Source: Endotrypanum monterogeii (taxonomy: Eukaryota; Euglenozoa; Kinetoplastea; Trypanosomatida; Trypanosomatidae). Taken from it: DNA of 64,000 bases. Where the stretch lies: the NCBI GenBank assembly GCA_000333855.2, contig CM007345.1, positions 124,001 through 188,000 on the forward strand, in the 5' to 3' direction. Position 1 is the first letter of the stretch. Every line of letters begins with the position of its first letter. A program made the position numbers and the translations under genes. Shown in pieces: positions 28,401-37,627 of the stretch. The notes under the pieces were generated by a model that had not been told where the DNA came from, searched no databases, and saw nothing but the letters and a program-made list of their open reading frames with translations.

Positions 28401-30627
28401 GATCTATCAGTGTTCGGACCAGAACCCCGCCGAGGTGTGTCACTAAAACGCGTTGCATCTGCACTGCGCCGGTACAGTTTGCAGGGTGCCGGGACGCCGG
28501 AGATCCCCGCTGATCGTTCCCACGCGTCTCCACCGTCGTCAAAGCGAAGACGAGCTCACCATCTGAGAGATGTAGAAGCTTGGAAGCGGCGCTCAACGCC
28601 GACTGCGACCGGGGGGAGACCTCTGCCGGGCCGACACTGGACCCTTTCCGTGAGATGAACTTGAGAGATGCCAAGTAGACTAGGCCGTAGGATACATCGT
28701 GCAGGCAGGCTTGCTGCTCGGATGTGAAATGGAGAATTTCCATTGCCCTGTCTAGCTCTGGAAGGGTGAAATGTGAGTGCGTTGCAGTGAACTCGCTTGC
28801 GGCGTGAGGGAGAGGCGAGGTAGGCGATGTCCGTCCCTGTCTATCAGAAAAATTCAGGGCCGTGGCGTGCGCGGTGCACCACGGAAACTCAAGATAGTCT
28901 GGCTCGGGCGCGAGTACAGATGCGTCCGTCGTCACAGGAGGTGCCACAACAGGCGCGAACGCGGTCACCCGTCGTACGTGGCCTCTGGAAAAACGATAGC
29001 AGTGGTTCATCATCGGCGCCTGGCGATCGTTTTTGTTCACCCCGCACTCCTCGAGAACCAGGTCGACCGCATCCGCTACAACGCTCGACTCCGTATTACC
29101 GCCATCACAGATCAGTCTTCCCTGCCCAGTATATGCAGGCCTCAACGCGTCAAGAAGGTAACGTGCTGCACACACTTTGCGAGTGTACGGATCATTCTGG
29201 GTCGACAAAGCGGTTGAGGCGCCGCCCTGAATGTCATGGGCGTGATGCAGCAAGAGTTCTCTGCGATTAAGCAGCGCTGCCTGCGGCTCACCACAGCTAA
29301 GAACATACTGCGACGATAGACGCGCCCATCGACGGAGGAGTTCTTGAGATAAACTCGCAGTCCTCCCCGCGACGGTGGACGTCACTGCTGGGTAAGGACG
29401 AGCGTCCTCTCCTTCCTCTCCCTCGCGTGGCGTAAATGACGAAGGCGTCAGCTTTGCCGCCACAGGTGAAAAGTAAACCACACGACAGTCCATCGGCGGC
29501 ACCACAGACACATACACGTCTGCAGCGAGCCGCTCTCCACATCGCATAAAATTTTCTTCTTCTGCGCTGTCTAAGATGTCGCTGAACAGTAGAGAAAGAG
29601 GGGATGCAACGCGCCTGTGCCCTGACAGCCGCTGCCGCAGCAGCAGAGCATAAACTAGAGTGCCACACGCGGGCGACTCAAGGAGGAGTGTGTCGAGCTC
29701 AGCAGCCACTGACTGTGCCGCACCAGCGACATAGCCCGGCTCGCCCCTGTTTGCAGTATTGCCTAACAGATGAAGACGAGCGCTCGTATTAAGCGGAACG
29801 ACAGCTGCAGGATTCCCGCAGACGTAAAGAGGTGTCGCTAATATTTTGTTCGCTGTAGAGCTCTTCGACACCATTGCGGTCGATGATGTCAGGGTAGACT
29901 GTCGAGGAAGTGTACCATCGACCTCTTCGGGAACCGAAGAGGTGCGAATGTGACCCCCCAGAGCAGCGCTACACAGCAACTGTTGCTCTGTAGGAAGCGG
30001 CTCTAGTGTGAAACACCAGATCTGTGGAGGAGAAGGGACAGTCGCCGCCTCCGTAGCAGGGTTGGCGCACACCGCCGTCAACTGGCTGGCCTGAACCCTG
30101 TACGCAAAGCACCAGTGTCCCCCACGCAACATTGATGAATATACGCCAGCCAAGTGCTCAGGAGTAGATGATGTGCTAGTAGAGAGAACATGTGAAGGCT
30201 TCCGAGCCTCTGACAATAAGTGTGCCTGCGCGCACGACAACGAGACAAATTGACGTGTAGTGGATGGCGCTACGTATGCCAGGAGGTAATGATATCTTCC
30301 TTCAGCGGGTCGTCTCTGCCGCATTCTGGAGGCTTCTGTGTACAACTGGTAGAGATACAGAGGGGCAAAAACTCCTTCATCGCTCAGAAAAGCATCACAG
30401 CTGCCCTCCCCACCCGCATTCGTAACGAGTCGAGAGAGTGATGCAGGGGACGAAACGGGGGAAGAAATCGTAACTGAAGTGCTGCTGTACGGGTGTGATG
30501 CGTACTGTACGCGTTCATAGGTCAGACTGGGTTCACTATCTACGCGTGTATGCAAGTGGTTGCGTGTTTTTGGAACAGTAACCTCACTGTTTCCCCGCTC
30601 TAAGCGGTAGCAATACGGTGTTGCCAT
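25429..30627 (-). CDS. Highly divergent myosin-like protein, predicted pseudo-motor
   Basis: 1732 residues from the ATG at 30627; the upstream 100 codons pass through (CA)n and have no good start. I read a stretched myosin head over about 80-1345. TPLYVCGNPAAVVPLN (265-280) sits where myosins have VAVNPY. The P-loop position (~315-327) reads ESPACGTLVYALL instead of GESGAGKTE. LDRAMEILHFTSEQQ (625-639) and HLSDGELVFALTT (686-698) match the helices before switch II. Switch II (~759-770) lacks DxxGFE, but WYTAYLRCYASEAVRDRLV (799-817) fits the relay helix. DFLYVLLAIPIPE (1122-1134) lies at the HFVRCIKPN site, and converter-like sequence leads to an IQ-like motif, CLQEVGRGFLARRRL (1360-1374). 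Coiled coil follows (~1405-1600), then a disordered tail. ATPase activity is unlikely; scaffold or cargo adaptor is inferred. If the alignment is wrong, it is simply an unknown coiled-coil protein. Confidence 0.62.
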   Translation of the reverse strand: MATPYCYRLERGNSEVTVPKTRNHLHTRVDSEPSLTYERVQYASHPYSSTSVTISSPVSSPASLSRLVTNAGGEGSCDAFLSDEGVFAPLYLYQLYTEASRMRQRRPAEGRYHYLLAYVAPSTTRQFVSLSCAQAHLLSEARKPSHVLSTSTSSTPEHLAGVYSSMLRGGHWCFAYRVQASQLTAVCANPATEAATVPSPPQIWCFTLEPLPTEQQLLCSAALGGHIRTSSVPEEVDGTLPRQSTLTSSTAMVSKSSTANKILATPLYVCGNPAAVVPLNTSARLHLLGNTANRGEPGYVAGAAQSVAAELDTLLLESPACGTLVYALLLRQRLSGHRRVASPLSLLFSDILDSAEEENFMRCGERLAADVYVSVVPPMDCRVVYFSPVAAKLTPSSFTPREGEEGEDARPYPAVTSTVAGRTASLSQELLRRWARLSSQYVLSCGEPQAALLNRRELLLHHAHDIQGGASTALSTQNDPYTRKVCAARYLLDALRPAYTGQGRLICDGGNTESSVVADAVDLVLEECGVNKNDRQAPMMNHCYRFSRGHVRRVTAFAPVVAPPVTTDASVLAPEPDYLEFPWCTAHATALNFSDRQGRTSPTSPLPHAASEFTATHSHFTLPELDRAMEILHFTSEQQACLHDVSYGLVYLASLKFISRKGSSVGPAEVSPRSQSALSAASKLLHLSDGELVFALTTVETRGNDQRGSPASRHPANCTGAVQMQRVLVTHLGGVLVRTLIDLINTSLHVDRCVRKEVRSLTLAVTANSESTPTRREHVHPGEKSDKSQRGRGGGLTAWYTAYLRCYASEAVRDRLVGVVQRESRYEGVEGKVVSWLDHIFTSPVPLTRALQLDTASAEVRQVAARVRVPAAPQGRRGLMDSTRKTLGADDLTCTSRSVFVMSEVARILEAVMSKCIPTDASAAPMLPSLAAVQCLLLEQLQGLVASFSRATAAEGGDSAAQEGEVELAWESAASVESTMRDGILVLTFPCGFHSPLRLSVNRLAADIFAAARLWVMARTHAIQKILCSVAKRCLSLISTDMSPVYSEAIGSLTEMSPQTNVGGHCADEVVAVSDGLSEALCSAHRALTTIFSFRRNQESSGIIPSTKVGYRHGHATAFSSDFLYVLLAIPIPEKGSTLGAVADVRHVEPGQLGPWKACPFLEPMPCTSLPSSSSSSSTAPVTRDDVLTAYFAVHNPFLLALFFWSRLCHCHMVPVPVFATAFAVPLLTFYAQCCMPPGSLSDTRANEDPAAVMGEGCVPCNRDLRLTPKSLLGAGVSPTPRLRMRAMVPGEAATALMSEVRHLQCHACYHKLCTLVLEKVPWCGDGGAVLGASVIFLGAATLAAIRSSCVELRVTAVRCLQEVGRGFLARRRLRLEPWQLLSSHQRSLHSRGKCLASNATLTLPETRERETLERERDTQLLQTARERTTALTTSTRHLSQTVVRLQQGWEETLELLEGELVGAVNEMNAFETQRRAAESAAREDALLELRIRREAWREVHADFKKHVVYGSESLEERQGGQVSSLARRGIKSITVTEEALQQAAIAARRISQLRHEAVHATEAALLSQLIKANRREDLCSLASHIQRQEARVTQMADNRLRDLNTYDAFAHEEQRCGGGCERGTSATAALHTRLLTTVSGIRQCTAEGFSCTPPRSEPSRGNTDIRPTRCFVGGNVVTPPPPRRGRRSARVGGHTSFASIEHSSMAATVDSSEWAVQRDLLSLWESSSASL

Positions 30628-30767
30628 GTGCGCTCTCGAATCGCATGACCCAGGGTGTCGAGAGGCGTGGCGGTGCACCTGCCTGTAGGCAAAGAACGGG
30701 TATATCAACTCCCTTCCCCGACCGTTGTGCTCTCTAATTGCCCGGAAGACTCCCACACCCAACACCC

Positions 30768-30792
30768 CTTTCAAAAAAAAGAAAGGGAGGCG
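30768..30792 (-). promoter_or_regulatory. Likely trans-splice acceptor for the myosin-like gene
   Basis: A CCTCCCTTTC tract running into T8 on the transcribed strand is followed by GAAAG with the AG at 30768-30769, implying a leader of about 140 bases before the 30627 ATG and excluding the upstream repeat-derived codons. Confidence 0.5.
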
Positions 30793-31536
30793 TCGCGGTC
30801 GCGGTGTCTGTGGTGAGTGGGTTGAGTGAAAGTCTAGGGACAAACCAAATATACGAATACACACACACACACACGCACAACCACGCACGCGAGCGCTAGA
30901 AGAGGGGAAGGCGAGAGTGCAACACAAAAAGTGAACGTACGAGTCCTCTCTAATCCCAGTGGTCGAGTCCCGCGCTCTGATGTTACGCGATGTATGGTGG
31001 CACGATTGCGGTGAAGGGTGCAGTTCGAGATCGCATCTATATGTGCCAGTGCTTTACGGTGGTTCTATTGTACCCGTGTGCTAAACACCAGTAAACGCCT
31101 TCTGTGACCGTCTTTGAGCAATGTTAGGGACAAACAAATAGCCATCACGAGATGAGGCGAGGCGAAGCTGTTTTCTGCTGTCGGTGGTGTTTTCGTCCGT
31201 ATATATGCGGTCGAGCATCGCGTTCATACGAACAACACCAACCATAGGGGACGGAAAGCGCGAGTACGTCAGTCAGTCAGTGATCGGGGTAGCTTAGGTG
31301 CTTTCGTCAACGCCAAGGCATAAAAGGCATACGTATTGTTGTGTCCCCCTCTTTTTTTTTTGATTTCAGCGTTTGGCGTGCGGTGACGAGGAGAAAAGGG
31401 GAGGTAGAAGAGGGGGGGGAGGGGGGGAAGGCAGAAATATGAAAAATGTATTTTTTTTGGTACGTAAATTTAATTCATTTGCCTGCATCTGTCCGTTTCT
31501 CCCTAGCGTGCTCAGGAAGCGTGAGGTTGAGAACGG

Positions 31537-31541
<5 letters not shown>

Positions 31542-31578
<37 letters not shown>

Positions 31579-31596
31579 ATATATGTGTATATAATA
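31542..31596. repeat. (TA)n microsatellite
   Basis: A pure TA run of about 33 bases (31542-31574) continues as interrupted TA with TGTA steps to 31596. Confidence 0.93.
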
Positions 31597-33458
31597 TTTC
31601 GGGCGGCTATGAGGCGTGAGCTGTGGTGGTGACATTATGGGTTAGTGATGCAGATGTACATCACCTCTGCTTTTTTTTTTGCATGTTATCGATTTTTGTT
31701 GTAGGTGTTTTTCGATTTACAATTTTTTTACTTTGCTCTTTGGGGGAGGCAGTGCTTTCCTTGTCATTACTGGGGAAAGTGGAGAAGGCGCGTACACACA
31801 TACACAGACACACACACACACACACTCTTGCGCGCATGCACACATGTTTATTCATCCATACAGAACAAAAGCCTCACAAACTCACAGAGATGCGACAACC
31901 GCTTTTATTTTAGCTCCGGTGTGTATGTGTATGTGTGCGGTGTATTCGTCGCTTTTTTTGTTCGTATTTTTTTTTGTTTTCCCTCCCGATTATACCTATA
32001 TAGATATATAGATATATATATATATATAAACAAATAATAATAAAAGAAAAAAAATTAACACAACACAAAATCGGGGTGAGGGAGTCGACAGTTGAAATAA
32101 TAATAATAATAAAAATAACAACACATAGCAACAACACGGCAAACACACACAGACAGATACATATATAGATATGTATAGTTTGATATATATATATATATTA
32201 TATATACGTATACCCCCCCAAAAAAAAAAAAACAATACTGAAAAACATCAAACCTCAGACAGCGCACAAGAACTTAATAGAAATGAAAAAAAAACAAGAA
32301 ATTCTCCCCATACGAAAAAAAAAAGAGGGAACCACGGCTGTCCTCCCCCCGCTTCCACCTTTGCCTCCTCACTTATGATTCTCCCCGGCAACGGGTCAAA
32401 CGTGTATGCGAGTATGTGTCAGAGAAGGCAATAGAGGAGAAGCAGCGGAGTTCCATTGGAGCGACGAGACCTGGGACGACCCACATCTGTGTTTGTGTGG
32501 TGCCACTGAAAATAAAGTCGACTAAGAATCTGGATGAGGGGAAAGACGCAGCTGTGTTCAAAAAAACGAGCAGGCCCACAGTCACGCACACACATAAATA
32601 TATATTTATAAATATATTATGTATTGAGTGTAATGGCACCTGCACTCAATCCCGCTTCATACCCTAGACTCTCTCGATTTCTTTTGAATTAACGTCATTG
32701 ACCTCATTGCGCACCGCAGACACTTGTCTATTCGCGCCATCCCCACCCTCCTCCCACCCTCCCAGACAGACACACAGACACCCTCCGTCGCTGTTCAGTC
32801 TGCGTGCGTGCGTGCGTGCGTGCGTTCATGAGAGTCTCACTCATGGGAATCCACACCGTCCCTTTCCGGCGCTCGTTTTTTTTCTTTTTTTCGGAGAAGA
32901 GAGGAGAGGTGCTAGTGTTCTTTCGCTCGCGCATATCACCTGCGCCTCCCGTTTCCCCTTTTGCTGTTCCTGTTATAGTTGCTCTCCATTGGGGGGGGGG
33001 GGAACACCTCTCTCGTATTTTTTTTTACTTTTTGTCGTTGTCCGGCAACCCTGGGACCCCCCCCAAAAAAAAAACGACCGAGACACAAACACACATACTC
33101 ACACGCTCGGACAGACGACAGTAAAGGAGGAAAAGAGGGGGATGCGTTACCTTTGTCCTGTGCCTCAGCAGCGGCAGAAATGAAACGAAATAGCAGCTGA
33201 ATAAGCACACGACATACTTTGCAAGGGGTACACCTCCAGGGACGCTTTGGTGTTGCCAGAAAAAAAAAATGACTGTGATTCCCAGCACTACTTAAAGTAG
33301 CAAGGGATCGGGAAGGGAAGGAAAGGAAAGGAAAGGTTGCGAAGCGCGCGAGCCGTCCTCTCGAGCTGACATTGATGGCCTTAGCCTCAGAGTTTTGGAC
33401 ACAGTAGTTCTCATTCCATTCGAAGAGATGTGTATATGCGCACACGCGCCAATCGATC

Positions 33459-33574
33459 CACACACACACAAACACACATACACACATACACACACAAACA
33501 CACACACACACACACGCAAGCCGCTACTCTCGCTGTCACTCAAGCACTCTCTTGTGTGTGTGTGTGTGTGTGTG
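33459..33574. repeat. (CA)n tract facing a (GT)n tract
   Basis: A CA-rich run (33459-33514) and a GT run (33553-33574) face each other over about 38 bases of unique sequence, a second hairpin-capable pair like that at 23722-23838. Confidence 0.88.
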
Positions 33575-34532
33575 ATCCCTTTTTCCACTCTCACTGATCC
33601 TTCTTTTTTTTCCTCCCTCCATCTCTCTGTATTTTCTTTTGGCCATCTCCTGCGTTCAACGGGTGTTTGTGTGCGTGGGTGTTATGTTATGTTGATGTCT
33701 GCGGTTAGGCGCTCGAAAGACTCGAGACACACAAACGCACGCACAAACACACCCACACAGACACCACTACCACCACCATCCCTTCACACCATCACAAAAA
33801 CGTGTCACAAAACAGAGAAAGAGGAAGGTGGGCAGGCAAACAGTGCAGTAGCTGCAGAAATGAGGCGCTTCAAATAAGGAGAGGGAAAAAAGAAAGAACA
33901 GAAGAGCCCTCGACATGACCGAGGTGAGGAGCCACTTCAAAGAAATCGGGTGTCACACGCAGTAGAAAATACACGATGGGTAACACCAGACAATCGAAGA
34001 AAAACAAAAATCAATGAATAATGAAGTCATTGAACAGCGAAGCGCCAAGAAGGGAAGCGAAAAAAAAAAATGAAGCACGAGGACTAGGAAACCACAGAAA
34101 ATCGTAACAGGGCGTGCATAAGATAACACACAGACACACAGACAAACACACCAATCACTCAGAACCCTATGAGAAGCTGGAAAAAGAGAGACATCCTTGA
34201 CACGCCAATGGTGATGGTGACGAAAAGGATGGTAGGTGGGTAGGTGAATGAATGAACACACACACAGACACGCGCGCGCGTGCGCATATGTAGATCTAAG
34301 CTGAAAGAAAGACGCGGAAGAAGTGCAAACGACGGCGCGTGGGCGTGAAATAGTGAAAGTGGGGAAAGAGGAGTCACCCAACGGACAATGCAGCAGAGCC
34401 TCGGGTAGAAACCCCCACGTGTGTCTCTCCGATGGGTGAGATAAAAAGAGGAACTGATGAGCGCAAAGAAGAAGAGAGATTGGTGACTGACTCGCCGCCT
34501 CGAGAGAAACACGGGAAAAACGACGAACATAG

Positions 34533-34963
34533 ACACACACACACACACACACACAAATACACACACACGAGCTAGCCTCCTACATATGAAAGAGCAAAGA
34601 ATTTCTCATGCACGCACCACAACAATATACACACACACACTCGCTAAATCGGCAGATTTGGTGTGTGCCAGAAAGCAATAGAGAAAGGTGAAGAGGGAAA
34701 AGGAGGAAGAAAAAAAAAAGTTTGCCCTTCGCACCACCGTCTCCATTGTGTTTGTAAGTCGGCGTTCCTCTTTTTTTTTTTCTTTACCTGTCTCTAGTGT
34801 ATTGGTGGATAGTGTAAACAACAAGGGTGCGGAGCGGAGGGGTACACAGACGTGAGCACACAAAAACACATGAGAAAAAAAAACTGAACGGAAAAAATCA
34901 AGAAGAAACAGCGATCTTTCTGGAATACTGTCTATCAAGTGATGTGTGCGTGTGTGTGTGTGT

Positions 34964-34994
<31 letters not shown>

Positions 34995-35260
34995 CGTATT
35001 TGTAATGGGAAATCAAGAGAAAGACATCGAAACAACGATTGATGAAGAGGCATAATTTGCAAAAGCGAAGCGTCAGCAAAAAAAAAAACAGAAGACGCAA
35101 CGGGAGAGCGAAATCGGCCTCACGTAGCCTCAATGAAAGGATAAGTGAAAACAACCCATAAACGTTTAACTTGCTTTCTCTAGGTCCCGGTATGCGACCG
35201 AGTGTGTGTATGTGTGTCTGTGTGTTAGTGCGTAGATGTGTGTGTGTGTATGTGTGTGTA
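34533..35260. repeat. (CA)n at 34533-34568, (GT)n at 34941-34992 and 35200-35260
   Basis: Dinucleotide tracts in the presumed UBP1 3' UTR, with interruptions (TATG, TCTG). The CA and GT tracts are complementary and about 375 bases apart. Confidence 0.88.
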
Positions 35261-35881
35261 GTGCTGACGATCGTGCTCGTCAACGAAGAGTGCACATGAA
35301 TTCTTCTCTGCTGTTGGAAAAAAAAACAAGAGAGCGAGAACAGACAAATGACCTAAACACCCGCATGCAGGCACTGGCACTGCGCGCTCGCCAAAGAATT
35401 CTTCTTAAAGAACGTTAAAAAATATCATATACGTTATGTTTTTTTTCTCCCTCGCTGCCACCAGATACCTCCCGCCGTTGAATCGTGACTGAGCCCTCTT
35501 TCTAGGTATATAAAGACACTGTTGCTCACTTTTTCGCGTGCCCCTTCCTTGACCGACCCGCTATACAACGCGAATGTGACGACGCGTGGCCAGCGATCGG
35601 TAAAAACTGGAGACTTATCAGTAGATACGTCAACGCCGGCAGTTAATCTTGTCTCCACTTTCTTTTCGACAGAAAGATGCTCCCCATGAAAGAAACGACG
35701 CACCCCCCTTCCCCACCCCCCTACTCAGATAGATGTGTTAAAGAAGAAGTGCAGCACATGAAGGGGGGGGGCAGGACAGCGAAAAGCAGGGAAAAGATCT
35801 TTTGAGAAAACCATGAAGTTCTCCCGACTAGACACAGTCAGGATTGCGCATCACAGTGACCTGAAAATCCAGCGCCTTTTC

Positions 35882-35924
35882 CCTGCGCTTGAGAGCCCAA
35901 GATTGGTCCCGCAACCTGTGTCCC
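35882..35924 (-). repeat. 3' flank shared by UBP1 and UBP2 (copy 1)
   Basis: The first 43 bases after the UBP1 stop are identical to 43174-43217 except for one T-run indel, and similarity then stops abruptly. Confidence 0.9.
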
Positions 35925-36440
35925 CTACTGGCGAGGCGGCTGGCCGGGCTGCTGCATCATGTACTGTGGCTGCATCGCCATCATCTGCTGCTGTGCATAC
36001 GGGTTCGGCTGCGGGTAGCCGGCAGCAGCGAAATTGCCGCCATAGTAGCCCATGTTCGCAGCGGGGTTCGGGCCCTGCTGGGGGTTGTAGTTGCGCTGGC
36101 GCTGGTTGCCAGATGCAGCAAGTGCAACCTTCAGGCGTTTGTTCAGGATGTTAAACCCGTTCAGCTCGTTCACCGCCTGCTGTGCAGATGCCGCCGACTG
36201 ATACTTCACAAAGCCGTAGCCGCGGCTCTGACGCGTCTCGCGGTCGCACACGATCTTGACGCCCTCGATCGGGCCGAAGCGCTCAAACAGCTGGCGGAGC
36301 TGCATCTCATCGACAGTGGTGGGGATGTAGTTCACCATGAGGTTACGCAGAGCCTCTGGCTCGGGGTTGTACATCTGCTGCGGCGGGGCCTGCTGGGGCA
36401 CCTGCTGCTGCTGCTGGGGAGGGGTCATCTGCTGGGACAT
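35925..36440 (-). CDS. UBP1: RRM RNA-binding protein UBP1
   Basis: 171 residues: a Gln/Pro-rich N-terminus, one RRM (about 34-110) with RNP2 LMVNYIPT and RNP1 RGYGFVKY, and an Asn/Gly/Tyr/Gln/Met-rich tail that looks disordered. This is the kinetoplastid UBP family, which binds U-rich elements in mRNA 3' UTRs and sets mRNA stability and translation in the cytoplasm. The ATG at 36440 starts MSQQMTPP; the frame continues upstream through low-complexity leader sequence, and an acceptor near 36492-36500 excludes it. The protein differs from its paralogue at 43218-43730 only in the first residues and about three later positions (V/I, L/F, P/Q). Which paralogue is UBP1 and which UBP2 follows remembered Leishmania gene order and could be reversed. 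Confidence 0.9.
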   Translation of the reverse strand: MSQQMTPPQQQQQVPQQAPPQQMYNPEPEALRNLMVNYIPTTVDEMQLRQLFERFGPIEGVKIVCDRETRQSRGYGFVKYQSAASAQQAVNELNGFNILNKRLKVALAASGNQRQRNYNPQQGPNPAANMGYYGGNFAAAGYPQPNPYAQQQMMAMQPQYMMQQPGQPPRQ

Positions 36441-36979
36441 AGTGGTGGTAGGGTGAATGAGTAAGTGATGGGAAGTAGGAAAACGTGTAGGCTGCTTCTG
36501 TGGATGGGGGGATGGAAGAGGGGTGGGGTGAATAAAAACTATAAAAAAAAAGGAAAGCGAAGAATCTTCGATGTGAGGGGTCAACCGTACCGAGTGCGTG
36601 TGCGTATGGCAGGGGAAGGGGGGGCGAGGGTGGAAAGAAAGAAAGTGCCGAAAAAAGCAAGAAAAAAAAAAAGAAGAAATGCAGTCAGGAGAAGATGAAG
36701 GTAGAGCAGGTGGAGTGGACATTCCTGTAGCCAACAGAGAAGGCATAAGAATCATAGATAGGCGGCTGTTCTGAGATCAATGTCAGACCCAGGCGAAGTA
36801 GACATGTTCAAATATACACAAAGCAATCTCTCCGCCTGACGCAGGGGAGCGTGAGGAGGTGGGAGGTGGACCGACTGTGACACTCCCTTTCCCTTCACCA
36901 TCCCCTTCATTTTCGTCACTGTTAAAACTTCACAACATCCGTCCCCAGCCAAATCGATATACGCCGGAGGTAATTAATA

Positions 36980-36991
36980 ACACACACACAC

Positions 36992-37030
<39 letters not shown>

Positions 37031-37032
37031 TG
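36980..37032. repeat. Compound (CA)n(TA)n microsatellite
   Basis: CA run followed by TA run, about 540 bases upstream of the UBP1 start codon on the transcribed strand. Confidence 0.93.
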
Positions 37033-37581
37033 CAGACGCGAACACGCTGAAAAAAGAAAAAATGTGCCCTTTGATACAGGGAAGGGTAGAGGGATGAGAG
37101 GGAAGGGAAGGGAACGTGGCTGTTTGCGCGTCCGCCATGATGTCTACTACACTCACTACACGGACTAGCCTCCCCTTGGGGCCCCTCCCTCCCTTTATCC
37201 GACCCCCACCCTTTGTTAGGATATTCCTTCTATAGTGGGCCAAGACACCCCCACACAGTCATACGCACACTCATTCTCCCACGCACAGGGTGTGAGAATG
37301 AGCACACACACCATGCCAACTTATCAAAAATAGTAATAATAAAATATGGACACGAGCACCGCGCAACAACCTCAAGAGGGAAAAGGGGAGAACAAAAGAA
37401 AAACAGATGAAAAAACGAAACAAAAAAAAACAAAAAAAACCACTGAGGAAAGCAGTCAAGGAGAGTGCGACACACAAAACAAAAACAAAAATGAGGATCG
37501 AGACCCCCGAAGTACAGCGAGACGTCTAAACAATACTCACCCATCGATGTTGACCTGCCTCCTCCTTTATCATTCTCCTAC

Positions 37582-37627
37582 ACAAACACACACACACACG
37601 CGTATATATATATATATATATATATAC
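37582..37627. repeat. Compound (CA)n(TA)n microsatellite
   Basis: A short CA run (CACACACACACGCG) flows into a TA run of about 24 bases. Confidence 0.9.

Larger units (their letters stand above)
30628..35924. other. 5.3 kb spacer downstream of UBP1
   Basis: No gene supported. Relative to transcription this is the UBP1 3' UTR plus the myosin-like gene's 5' leader. It holds (TA)n at 31542-31596, 32000-32030 and 32184-32210; (CA)n at 31798-31826, 33459-33514 and 34533-34568; (GT)n at 33553-33574, 34941-34992 and 35200-35260; a (GGAAA)n-like stretch at 33310-33337; and many A-runs (U-runs in RNA) at 33880-35100. A repeat-poor block at 35440-35700 beside UBP1 lacks an ATG frame. The segment 30960-31330 is also repeat-poor and unexplained. 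Confidence 0.75.

Noticed and set aside
30945..30990. Possible tRNA from a GGTCGAGTCC T-arm-like motif
   Set aside because: No acceptor stem or anticodon arm can be drawn around it.
33953..34564. 203-codon minus-strand frame in the UBP1 downstream spacer
   Set aside because: It opens in a (CA)n tract and translates to Cys/Val, Phe and Ser runs typical of pyrimidine-rich non-coding strand.
35434..35703. 89-codon minus-strand frame beside UBP1
   Set aside because: No ATG start; kept only as a possible 3' UTR element.
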